This document shows positions 1-7,922 of a stretch of DNA of 45,290 nt, in pieces. Origin of the DNA: CAZNHL01 sp964572965 (GTDB taxonomy: Bacteria; Bacteroidota; Bacteroidia; Cytophagales; UBA9547); the NCBI GenBank assembly GCA_964572965.1, contig CAZNHL010000036.1, positions 1 to 45,290 of the forward strand, read 5' to 3'. Every line of letters begins with the position of its first letter. Positions within the stretch are counted from its first letter, which is position 1. Under the pieces are notes generated by a model. The model had not been told where the DNA came from and did no database searches. It worked only from the letters and a program-made list of their open reading frames with translations. Made by a program: the position numbers and the translations under genes.

Positions 1-77
1 TAGACTTAATTCCATCTCCTTATTCTATGTACCTATGAGGTAAAGTTTTAATATTTAAATGGGACAATCTATAAATT

Positions 78-1328
78 TTAAACAAGGAAATTGAACAGTG
101 TCTGATTCTCGTTTACTACAATATATTTGATATTGTGAGAAGCCATTCTGTCAAGCAGTTGCTGGTAATCGGACGGGTCTTTCAATTCAACACCTACCAA
201 TGCAGGGCCGTCTTCTTTCATATTTTTCTTGGTGTATTCAAACAATGTGATGTCATCATTTGGACCAAGTACTTCACTTACAAATTCCTTCAAGGCTCCT
301 GCACGCTGGGGGAAATTGATCATAAAATAGTGTTGTAACCCCTCGTAAATCAGAGAACGCTCTTTAATTTCCTGCATACGTGCAAGGTCGTTATTACCAC
401 CGCTTACAATAACAACAATTGTTTTGCCTTTGATTTTCTCTTTACAGAAATCAAGTGCCGCTACTGCCAACGCTCCCGCAGGCTCTACTACAATAGCTTC
501 TTCATTATACAATTGAATAATAGAAGAACAAACCTTTCCTTCCGGTACAGCCACTACTTCATCTAGATTGCCATTACAGATTTCATAAGTAAGGTCACCT
601 ACTTTTTTCACCGCAGCGCCATCCACAAATTTATCTATTTGATCTAATGCTACTACGTGGCCTTCTTTAAATGATGCTGTCATAGACGCTGCTCCTGCAG
701 GCTCAACGCCTATCAGCTTAGTAGCAGGGCTTTTATCTTTAAGATAGGTAATCAGTCCTGACATTAACCCACCGCCGCCAATAGTAGCAAATACATAATC
801 AATAGGTTCTTTCAAGTCTTCCAGCACTTCTACGGCAACCGTACCCTGGCCTGCGATCACACGCGCATCATCGAAGGGATGGATAAAAACCATGTTGTTT
901 CTGGTGCAGTATTCTATAGACTCACGATAAGCATCGTCAAAAGTATCTCCCACTAATTTTACATCAACAAACTCCTTTCCAAACATTTTGACAGAATTTA
1001 CTTTCTGTTTAGGAGTGGTAACCGGCATAAAAATAGCGCCCTTTATTTTCAGCTGACGGCAGGAAAAAGCTACACCCTGGGCATGGTTTCCTGCACTTGC
1101 GCATACTACGCCTTTCTGCAATTCTTCTGAAGGCCTGGCTGAAATTGAATTATATGCACCTCTTAACTTGAATGAACGGACTACCTGTAAATCTTCTCTT
1201 TTAAGGTAAATTCTGGCCCCAAACTGCTCTGAAAGATTTACACTATAAATCAATGGGGTATGATTTACCACATTTTTCAATCTCTCGGCTGCTTTCAGCA
1301 CATCCTGGGTAGTTACCTTTTTACTCAT
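78..1328 (-). CDS. ilvA: Threonine dehydratase (threonine ammonia-lyase), biosynthetic
   Basis: PLP enzyme that deaminates L-threonine to 2-oxobutanoate, the first committed step of isoleucine synthesis, in the cytoplasm. The 416-residue product shows the PLP lysine in SFKLRGAYN (K54), the SAGNHAQG substrate loop (about 78-85) and the phosphate-binding glycines in TIGGGGLMSG (184-187). After about residue 325 comes one C-terminal ACT-like regulatory domain, beginning near EGLQHYFMINFP. This is the short IlvA type with one regulatory domain, unlike the two-domain E. coli enzyme of about 514 residues. The regulatory domain suggests allosteric control by isoleucine (inference). It starts at ATG 1328 and is divergent from nuoK. 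A weak promoter-like pair (TTG, then TATTTATG) lies upstream on the minus strand. No other ilv genes are in view. Confidence 0.95.
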   Translation of the reverse strand: MSKKVTTQDVLKAAERLKNVVNHTPLIYSVNLSEQFGARIYLKREDLQVVRSFKLRGAYNSISARPSEELQKGVVCASAGNHAQGVAFSCRQLKIKGAIFMPVTTPKQKVNSVKMFGKEFVDVKLVGDTFDDAYRESIEYCTRNNMVFIHPFDDARVIAGQGTVAVEVLEDLKEPIDYVFATIGGGGLMSGLITYLKDKSPATKLIGVEPAGAASMTASFKEGHVVALDQIDKFVDGAAVKKVGDLTYEICNGNLDEVVAVPEGKVCSSIIQLYNEEAIVVEPAGALAVAALDFCKEKIKGKTIVVIVSGGNNDLARMQEIKERSLIYEGLQHYFMINFPQRAGALKEFVSEVLGPNDDITLFEYTKKNMKEDGPALVGVELKDPSDYQQLLDRMASHNIKYIVVNENQTLFNFLV

Positions 1329-1420
1329 GACTTTTTCAATAAAGGGCTAAAATTAACGAATTTTGGTCATAAATATCCATAAATCTGGCTTAACAAATTC
1401 CAAATTCCGAATTTATGAGA

Positions 1421-1428
1421 TAGCTTTG
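1421..1428 (+). promoter_or_regulatory. Bacteroidota -7 box for nuoK
   Basis: TAGCTTTG matches the Bacteroidota housekeeping sigma consensus TAnnTTTG exactly and lies 14 bases before the nuoK ATG. I see no clear -33 TTG. The predicted transcript start (about 1433-1435) would leave a leader of under ten bases. The same octamer stands upstream of nuoL. Confidence 0.5.
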
Positions 1429-1442
1429 TATAAAGACTCTGT

Positions 1443-1748
1443 ATGATCCCTTTAGAACATTATCTTATTCTCTCTGCTGCATTGTTTTGCATAGGGCTTG
1501 CTATTGTTATTACACGCCGGAATGCAATTATTGTATTGATGGGTATAGAGCTAATGTTCAATGCTGCCAATATTAACCTGCTAGCATTCAATTCTTACTT
1601 CCCTGATTTGCTACAGGGACAAACTTTTGCCTTGTTTGTAATTGTTGTAGCCGCTGCAGAAGCTGCTATCGGCCTTGCAATTGTATTACGTGTTTACAAG
1701 TTGTTCAAGAGTATTGAATTAGATAAGCTTACCAGCCTTAAAGACTAA
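1443..1748 (+). CDS. nuoK: NADH-quinone oxidoreductase subunit K
   Basis: Small membrane subunit of respiratory complex I, part of the proton-translocating arm and homologous to mitochondrial ND4L. The product is 101 residues, the usual length, with three membrane helices. The conserved buried glutamates are present in GIELMFN (E36) and VVAAAEAAIGL (E73). The gene starts at ATG 1443 and has its own promoter-like box. It ends in a 4-bp overlap with the convergent histidine kinase gene. It is unusual in standing alone: in most bacteria nuoK sits between nuoJ and nuoL, whereas here nuoL begins 6.2 kb downstream and no nuoA-J gene lies within the window. Identity is secure. The product presumably assembles with NuoL, M and N encoded further on. 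Confidence 0.95.
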   Translation: MIPLEHYLILSAALFCIGLAIVITRRNAIIVLMGIELMFNAANINLLAFNSYFPDLLQGQTFALFVIVVAAAEAAIGLAIVLRVYKLFKSIELDKLTSLKD

Positions 1749-3721
1749 TTTTTAAGGTAAATTCTGAATGTAGTTCCGACATTCACTTCACTTTCTACTT
1801 CTATTTTCCCTCCGAGCATATCAACATGGCTTTTTACCAAATGAAGCCCCAGGCCTTTTCCATCTGTATTAGGGTGGAAGCGCTTATAAAGAACAAATAG
1901 TTTTTCTCTATTCTTCTCCATGTCTATTCCAAGGCAATTGTCTTCAAATTTGATCATGACAAATTCATCAACCAATTCTGTGCTGATTTTCACGACAGGG
2001 CTTTGATACTGCTTTCTGTACTTCAAAGAGTTTGAAATAAGATTCATGAAAATACTGTAGGTAAAAGGCTTTACAGTAACAATCTCACTTATTGCTGTAA
2101 AATCTGTTTCTATACTGGCTGATGCAGCCTGGATAGAATCTTTAAGCAGGTTTTTGATGTCAGTTACAATGTCTTCAAGTTTTACATTGCTACTAACTTG
2201 TTCAACTTCCTGTGTTACAGAAAGTATCTCATTTAAATCACCAATAATTTTATCGAGTTGGACTGCGGCTTTTTTGACGCTTTCAATCATTTTATCAAGC
2301 TCTGCTCCTTCAAACTTGCTCATTTGTAAGAGAGTAGTAAGACCTAGCAGAGAAGCTACCGGCCCTCGCAAATTATGAGAGACAATATGCGAATATTCAT
2401 TCAGTTGCCTATTTTGTTGAAAAAGCAACTGATTATTCTTAATCAGTTCTGCTTCACTTTCTTTTCTGTCCGTAATGTCCCAGGAAACGTGGAAAACCCC
2501 GATTAACTGGTCATTTGCATCATAGCATGGCCTGAAAATTATTTCGAACCAGGCAGGTTTGTCCTGTCGTACTGTTTTAACCTCTTCATGATGTGTTGTA
2601 CCTGAAAGACACCCCCTGATAAGCTCATCGTAATAGTCTTGCTGTTCAGGTGGCAAAAAATCACCGAAGCGGTCGCCCGCCTTTAATGAGCCATAACCCA
2701 TAGCAACAAAAGACTCATTGGCTGCTTTATTAAACCATATCAGACGACCTGTTTCATCCAACAGGTATTGTACGTGGCGCGAACTGTCAAAAATTGCTTT
2801 AAGTTTCGCTTCACGATCCTTCAGCATCAATTCATTTTTCTTCCTTGCAGAAATATCAATCAGCTTGGCAGAAACACCTATAAGCTGATGCTCTTTGTCG
2901 TATACAGGTGCAATTCTTGTTTCAACCCAAAAATCCTCACGCCCTTCAATCCTGACATGTCTTTCCAGGTCTACCGTTTGATGGGAAACGGCAAGCCGCA
3001 AAGCGTCATAATATCTATCTTTGAAATCGGGGAGCATAATTTCAGAAGCCGGCATTCCTACTTGCATCGTAACCCCTGTAACCGCTTTTACATAATTGGC
3101 CGCTTCTTTATTGTACCAAAGAATACTAAAATCAAGATCAAATAAAATAAAACAATCAGGAGAACTATCGAACAAGGCGTGAAGTTTAGCTTCATTTATT
3201 CTTATTTTCAGCTCAGCTCTCTTCTTATCGGAAATATCCCTGCTTACACAATAAACTGAGACAGTTTTCCCTTTATCATCTTTTATTGGAATGAGCATAG
3301 TATCATACCATACTGCCTGACCATAAGCATTTGGCCCTTCTATCTCATAGCGATCAACGATACCAGTATCAAAAACATTCTGAACCTTATCTGCTACATA
3401 CTGTGCATCAATACCATTAACAGTTTCTACTATTTTTTTGCCTATTAAATGTTCAACAGAAGGCATACCGGGAAAATGTAAATACTCAATTTCCAGATTC
3501 CTGTTAACCTGCATATATACATCGGGAGAGCTCTCAAGCAGAGTTTTATAATGTAAATGACTATTTGTCTTTTCGTCTTTTAAAAACAAAGCACCTTTAC
3601 TGTCACCCGATTCCCGAATCAAATGAGATGACTCAAGTTGTTTCTGAAGCAATTCATTATTCTTTTGTAATAATTCAATTTGCTTTAACAAGTTAGATAA
3701 ATCATCACCTTTCTGATCCAT
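1745..3721 (-). CDS. PAS-domain sensor histidine kinase (three PAS domains)
   Basis: Two-component sensor of 658 residues, probably cytoplasmic because no membrane segment or signal peptide is visible. Order: short coiled coil (8-32), PAS 1 (about 57-170), PAS 2 (177-297), PAS 3 (302-425, ending VSWDITDRK), linker helix, dimerisation/phosphoacceptor helix with H449 in IVSHNLRGP, then the ATPase domain with N box (about 560-566) and GKGLGL (621-626). The G1 motif reads DNCLGID, so the usual glycine of DNGxGI is C596. The minus-strand codon is plainly TGC, so this is a real substitution in the assembly. No receiver domain or adjacent regulator gene is present (orphan kinase). The ligand is unknown; bacterial PAS domains bind haem, flavin or small molecules, and nothing here decides which. 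Confidence 0.9.
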   Translation of the reverse strand: MDQKGDDLSNLLKQIELLQKNNELLQKQLESSHLIRESGDSKGALFLKDEKTNSHLHYKTLLESSPDVYMQVNRNLEIEYLHFPGMPSVEHLIGKKIVETVNGIDAQYVADKVQNVFDTGIVDRYEIEGPNAYGQAVWYDTMLIPIKDDKGKTVSVYCVSRDISDKKRAELKIRINEAKLHALFDSSPDCFILFDLDFSILWYNKEAANYVKAVTGVTMQVGMPASEIMLPDFKDRYYDALRLAVSHQTVDLERHVRIEGREDFWVETRIAPVYDKEHQLIGVSAKLIDISARKKNELMLKDREAKLKAIFDSSRHVQYLLDETGRLIWFNKAANESFVAMGYGSLKAGDRFGDFLPPEQQDYYDELIRGCLSGTTHHEEVKTVRQDKPAWFEIIFRPCYDANDQLIGVFHVSWDITDRKESEAELIKNNQLLFQQNRQLNEYSHIVSHNLRGPVASLLGLTTLLQMSKFEGAELDKMIESVKKAAVQLDKIIGDLNEILSVTQEVEQVSSNVKLEDIVTDIKNLLKDSIQAASASIETDFTAISEIVTVKPFTYSIFMNLISNSLKYRKQYQSPVVKISTELVDEFVMIKFEDNCLGIDMEKNREKLFVLYKRFHPNTDGKGLGLHLVKSHVDMLGGKIEVESEVNVGTTFRIYLKN

Positions 3722-4088
3722 AATGGTGTAAAATGCTGGTTGTCTCAGTTATTTTAAACAAGTCCGTCTCTTTTAAATATCAAGACTTTAACACATAGAA
3801 AGAAGAGTGGGTTCTGCCTATGCGAAAAATCATTTTCTATGAACTGCTTTTTGTTCTTTTAAGACAAGATTGAAATAAACTTCTACTTCTATTATGTGGT
3901 AAAATAGACAAGAAAGCGTTCACCAGATGATCTTAATATCCAACGTAAGACAATCTAAACAAATTTAGATATTTTTTGAGCAAAAAACCCCTCAAAAGAA
4001 ATTTTGCCCCCGGAGTTAGATAATTCTTCGAAAATCTGAGTTAAGCACCCATATTTTTTTAGTTTTGTATGGAAGCATTAAATAGTCT
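3722..4088. other. Intergenic region, 367 bp, AT-rich
   Basis: Divergent spacer between the PAS kinase (minus) and the secreted protein at 4089 (plus). I see no open reading frame of note and no strong hairpin. The only recognisable signal is the TAnnTTTG box at 4060-4067. Confidence 0.5.
4060..4067 (+). promoter_or_regulatory. Bacteroidota -7 box upstream of the 4089 gene
   Basis: TAGTTTTG, an exact TAnnTTTG match, 21 bases before the ATG at 4089. No clear -33 TTG at 17-23 bases upstream, so support rests on the octamer and its position. Confidence 0.45.
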
Positions 4089-6221
4089 ATGACCTTTACA
4101 AAGAGCATTATATTATTTTTCTGTATGCTATGTACATATAGTATTTGTGCACAGATATCTAAAACCCTTCATGTTGCAGATGTTAGTTTGCAAATTGACT
4201 CAAATACCTACTCGCTGCAGAATAGCAAAACTTTTTATCGTGGTGATGAATACTTTTTTTTCAAAACCACCACAAATAATGTAATTGCCAAACTTGAACT
4301 TTTAATCTCTGGCCATCAGACTTCAGGAATTTCTATTTATCCTAGTAACGATTATCAGATCCTTGATACATTAAGGTTTGAAAATGGTAAATGGAAAGCT
4401 GTCATACGCCTTACCGACCTTATTTATTCAGACTCCAAAACGCTTATTCTAAAATCTACAGATACAGAAAACCATTTTGAATTAACCAAAATAAAAATAT
4501 TACCGGTTTTCAGCACAAACATCAAGTCTCCCGACAATACAATAGAGCTCTTACAGGAAGAGGAGAAAACGATAGAACTTCCCTCTACAGCCACTTTTAA
4601 TATCATGGCGGATAATACATGGAATTATTCAGATGATTACGACTACAAGATTTTCAATAATTTTGACAAGCTCTCTATTACAATAAGGCCCCATTCGTTA
4701 GGGACGAAACAGTTTATTGTAAATCTGAAAACGTTAAAACCAACTTTTAACATTCTGAATCAGTTGTCTTTTGATCTGCCTCCTCTTAAGTTTACGATTA
4801 CAGTAAAACCTAACAGGCTTTTTTACCTGAATACAGACAAGCAGGTAATTTATTTTGATGAAAACTTCAAATCCACCGAAGAAGTACAGATTGACTATAA
4901 CAAAAGCATGGTTTTGAAAAAGACCTATCGTATAGAAGATCAACAGGAAGATGGTGGCATTCTGATTGCAGAAATTTATCCCATTTCATTTGTTGAAAAC
5001 AGCGGCAAAGTAATTTGCCGGGTAAAACCATATGCAATACATAAAATATCGGAAGGCTATCTTTATATTAAAGAAGGTGTGCGTTCTAAGTTTATTACCA
5101 ACTTTAATATTCTTGAAAAACCGGAGGTAAGCAGGGTAAGCGTAATGCATCAGGCACAGGCCTGGACAAACAATCTTACTGTTTATCCAGGCGAAGAAGT
5201 TTGGGTAAAAATGGAAGGAAAAGGGCTGTCCGACAGTAAAATCACCTTTGATGGCTGTCCTGAAGCACAAATCGACACCCTGAAAAGCTCTGATGAATTG
5301 GCTTTCTTTTCTTTAAAAATCCCATTGGGACTTAATAAGCGTAGTATTGATCTTTTTATTAACAAAAAACCTGTTCCTTATACACTTAATGTAAGTGAAT
5401 ATCAGAACCCGGTTGCTTTTGATTTTATTTCTGTGAGCTCAGGGACAGAAAAACTGCCGCTGACCAATGATAAGTTCAACACACCGATATTTGTCAGTAA
5501 AGGTATTCAGGATATAGTAATTTCCTTTGACCCCGATCAAATAGACAATGGTGGAAAACTGGCAGGAAAACAATATATCAGCATTTTTGTTAAAATAATG
5601 AACCACAAAAATGACCTGATAGAAACACAGGAAATCAATAACATTGTTATCTGTCCCGGTTCAAACTCACCAAGAGCTAAATTTTATAATACCAATGACT
5701 GCTCTTCCGGTTCTATTAACCTCAATGATTATTTATTGCATAAAACCTATTCTATTAGTCCGTTTTATCAAATCGAAATCACGATCAGGCACAATGCATC
5801 AATGTATAGTTCAAAAGGCTATAATAAGAAAATACGTTTTATTCCTGTCAGAAGAAATCAATTTGACATACAGGTGGGTTTTCCGGCAGGTTTATTGGTT
5901 AAAAAGGTAGATGAAAGCGGTTATGGCAATCTTACCGGTATCAGTACTTCTATTTTAGCACAGTTAAATTTTTATGATCCGAAAGTGATCGGTAAATTGA
6001 AGCCATATAGTGTAGGCGGAGGATTTATTGCCCTCAATGCTTTTAACTTTAGCGACAACCCCAACAATCTGCGTGATGTGGGTATTGTTATACTTGGCTC
6101 GCTGACCCCAATCAGGAAAGATGCCAAATTCAGTCTTCCTATCTATCTGGGAGGCGGTTACCTCCTGAAAGCAGGAACATGGTTCTTTATGTTTGGTCCG
6201 GGCATTCAAATCAATTTTTAG
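4089..6221 (+). CDS. Secreted protein of unknown function, possible outer-membrane C-terminal region
   Basis: I do not recognise the family. The 710-residue product begins with a clear signal peptide (about 1-21, hydrophobic core IILFFCMLC, cleavage near ICAQ). The bulk looks beta-rich, with many alternating polar/hydrophobic stretches and no predicted membrane helix. The last 120 residues are rich in Gly and aromatic residues (for example YSVGGGFIALNAFNF, IYLGGGYLLKAG), and the chain ends GPGIQINF. That pattern resembles outer-membrane beta strands with a terminal phenylalanine (inference). There is no T9SS C-terminal domain and no lipobox. The ClC gene follows after 25 bp, suggesting co-transcription. 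A role in the envelope is likely; a specific function cannot be given. Confidence 0.7.
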   Translation: MTFTKSIILFFCMLCTYSICAQISKTLHVADVSLQIDSNTYSLQNSKTFYRGDEYFFFKTTTNNVIAKLELLISGHQTSGISIYPSNDYQILDTLRFENGKWKAVIRLTDLIYSDSKTLILKSTDTENHFELTKIKILPVFSTNIKSPDNTIELLQEEEKTIELPSTATFNIMADNTWNYSDDYDYKIFNNFDKLSITIRPHSLGTKQFIVNLKTLKPTFNILNQLSFDLPPLKFTITVKPNRLFYLNTDKQVIYFDENFKSTEEVQIDYNKSMVLKKTYRIEDQQEDGGILIAEIYPISFVENSGKVICRVKPYAIHKISEGYLYIKEGVRSKFITNFNILEKPEVSRVSVMHQAQAWTNNLTVYPGEEVWVKMEGKGLSDSKITFDGCPEAQIDTLKSSDELAFFSLKIPLGLNKRSIDLFINKKPVPYTLNVSEYQNPVAFDFISVSSGTEKLPLTNDKFNTPIFVSKGIQDIVISFDPDQIDNGGKLAGKQYISIFVKIMNHKNDLIETQEINNIVICPGSNSPRAKFYNTNDCSSGSINLNDYLLHKTYSISPFYQIEITIRHNASMYSSKGYNKKIRFIPVRRNQFDIQVGFPAGLLVKKVDESGYGNLTGISTSILAQLNFYDPKVIGKLKPYSVGGGFIALNAFNFSDNPNNLRDVGIVILGSLTPIRKDAKFSLPIYLGGGYLLKAGTWFFMFGPGIQINF

Positions 6222-6246
6222 GAAATACTTAAGCAGGATATTACCG

Positions 6247-7587
6247 ATGAGTTATAAATTCAACAGGTTAATTATACAATTGCATAGGCGGCTTTCTCCA
6301 AAGCAGTTTATTATTTATGCGAGTATTTTATCAGGTATCACAGCCGGCATTGCAGCGGTAACACTTAAAATGCTGGTTCACTATGTCAGGAATCTCGTAG
6401 TGCATAATATCAATTTAACCAATTATGCCTCCTATCTGTACCTTTTCCTTCCCGCTTTAGGGATTACGGCATCTATTTTTACGATTCATTTTTTATTTAA
6501 AAACAAATTCAGAAAAGGTATCAGAAGCGTTTTAAGCGCTGTTAAAAACCATAGAAATCTCCCGAAGGAAAATGCTGTTTTACAAATTCTGACAAGTGCA
6601 TTTACTATTGGCTCAGGCGGGTCGGCGGGTCTTGAAGCACCAATTGTTGTGACAGGCTCTACCATTGGTTCAAATTATGCCAGACTTTCGAGACTCGACG
6701 AGCAGGACCGTAACTTACTGATTGCCTGCGGTGCTTCTGCAGGTATTGCTGCAGTCTTTAATGCACCTATTGCCGGGCTGATTTTTTCTGTGGAAGTATT
6801 ACTTTCTCAGATAGTAATCACCTCATTTGTGCCGCTTCTGATTGCTTCTGTTTGCGGAGCTTTATGTTCAAAGATTATACTAGACGAACAAATCCTGTTT
6901 TATTTCAAACTACAACAGCCTTTTGATTATAACAATACGCTGTTTTATGTTGCTCTTGGGATCTTGACAGGTCTGATCAGTGTTTATTATTCAAGAACCT
7001 ACCGGAATGTTGAGTCATTTTTTAATCAGAATTTACCCAAAGGTGCTTTCGGCAATATTATTAAAGGAGGTATAGGTCTTGCTGCCCTGATTTTCTTTTT
7101 TCCTCCTTTGTTTGGAGAAGGATATGAAAGTATCAAACACCTGGCAGATAATGATCCCGAAGCACTCTTAAACAATAGCGCTTTTAGTACATTCAATTTG
7201 AACCCTGAAATGTTGTTCCTGTACATTGCGGCTATTGGTCTGGTAAAAGTTATAGCCACTTGCCTGACGGTATCAAGTGGAGGGAATGGCGGCAGTTTTG
7301 CTCCTTCGTTATTTATTGGGGGATATACAGGTTTTCTGTTCTCTTCTTTAATTAATCACTTTACAGACTGGAGACTACCGGTAACAAACTTTACACTGGT
7401 GGGTATGGCCGGTATTTTGAGCGCTATTTTTCATGCGCCGTTAACAGCCATTTTCCTTATTGCAGAAATAACGGGCGGTTACGAACTGATGATTCCTTTA
7501 ATGATTATTTCGGCTTTGTCATTGGGGATTAAGCGGCTTTATGAGCCACATTCAATGAATCATTTTGAAGAAGAGGGGATCGTTTAA
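6247..7587 (+). CDS. ClC-family chloride channel / H+-Cl- antiporter
   Basis: Integral membrane anion transporter of the voltage-gated chloride channel (ClC) family, 446 residues with about ten or more hydrophobic helices. Family signatures visible: GSGGSAGLEAP, corresponding to the GxEGP segment with its gating glutamate, and SSGGNGGSFAPSL, corresponding to the GxFxP segment that lines the anion path. There are no C-terminal CBS domains, so this is the short prokaryotic form. I use ATG 6247. An upstream TTG at 6193 would lie inside the preceding gene and add 18 residues unlike a ClC N-terminus. Bacterial ClC proteins support acid resistance or anion balance; whether this one is a channel or an exchanger cannot be read here. 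Probably co-transcribed with the secreted protein upstream. Confidence 0.9.
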   Translation: MSYKFNRLIIQLHRRLSPKQFIIYASILSGITAGIAAVTLKMLVHYVRNLVVHNINLTNYASYLYLFLPALGITASIFTIHFLFKNKFRKGIRSVLSAVKNHRNLPKENAVLQILTSAFTIGSGGSAGLEAPIVVTGSTIGSNYARLSRLDEQDRNLLIACGASAGIAAVFNAPIAGLIFSVEVLLSQIVITSFVPLLIASVCGALCSKIILDEQILFYFKLQQPFDYNNTLFYVALGILTGLISVYYSRTYRNVESFFNQNLPKGAFGNIIKGGIGLAALIFFFPPLFGEGYESIKHLADNDPEALLNNSAFSTFNLNPEMLFLYIAAIGLVKVIATCLTVSSGGNGGSFAPSLFIGGYTGFLFSSLINHFTDWRLPVTNFTLVGMAGILSAIFHAPLTAIFLIAEITGGYELMIPLMIISALSLGIKRLYEPHSMNHFEEEGIV

Positions 7588-7869
7588 TCAAGAGAAGACA
7601 TAGACGATAGCTATGAGACAAAAAGAAAGCTTCTTTGTTTATCTTTAGCCTATTCCCTACTTAAGCTTTACTCCCTCTGTATAATGCAGAATTTTGCAGA
7701 TTAGGATTTATAATTCCGGTTCTGCCCCCGCAAACTTAACAATCAATAAAATATTTGCTATCAGCGGGATTAGCGGGTAAAAATTCATAGCTCCTGGTTA
7801 AATGAATCAGGTAAGGTACAATGAAACGGATACTTAATAATTCTCAATTGAAAAGCTCAATTATTATTT
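7588..7869. other. Intergenic region upstream of nuoL
   Basis: About 280 AT-rich bases between the ClC gene and the nuoL promoter region. No credible ORF and no clear rho-independent terminator (only an imperfect AAGAAAGCTTCTTT palindrome near 7623-7636). The start of the stretch has words such as AGACGATAG that recur in other spacers of this window. Confidence 0.4.
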
Positions 7870-7895
7870 AATAACCTTTTAACGCAAAGGTTATT
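7870..7895. repeat. Perfect 10-bp inverted repeat upstream of nuoL
   Basis: AATAACCTTT (7870-7879), six-base spacer, AAAGGTTATT (7886-7895): a perfect inverted repeat ending five bases before the TAGCTTTG box. It covers the position where a -33 element would lie. It could be an operator for a dimeric regulator of the complex I genes, or a hairpin ending upstream transcription, though no T-run follows directly. Confidence 0.6.
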
Positions 7896-7900
7896 TGTAG

Positions 7901-7908
7901 TAGCTTTG
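7901..7908 (+). promoter_or_regulatory. Bacteroidota -7 box for nuoLMN
   Basis: TAGCTTTG is an exact TAnnTTTG match, identical to the box before nuoK. It ends 14 bases before the TTG start of nuoL, so the leader would be only about ten bases. No convincing -33 TTG is seen; an inverted repeat occupies that region. Confidence 0.5.
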
Positions 7909-7922
7909 CACAAAATTCAGTT

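Noticed and set aside
135..338. Frame opposite the 3' part of ilvA
   Set aside because: Antisense shadow of a conserved enzyme; no family resemblance.
2768..3145. 125-codon frame opposite the PAS kinase
   Set aside because: Antisense to conserved PAS domains; no start signal or family.
6193..6246. Extended N-terminus of the ClC protein from TTG
   Set aside because: Lies inside the preceding gene, and its residues do not fit the family; ATG 6247 is preferred.
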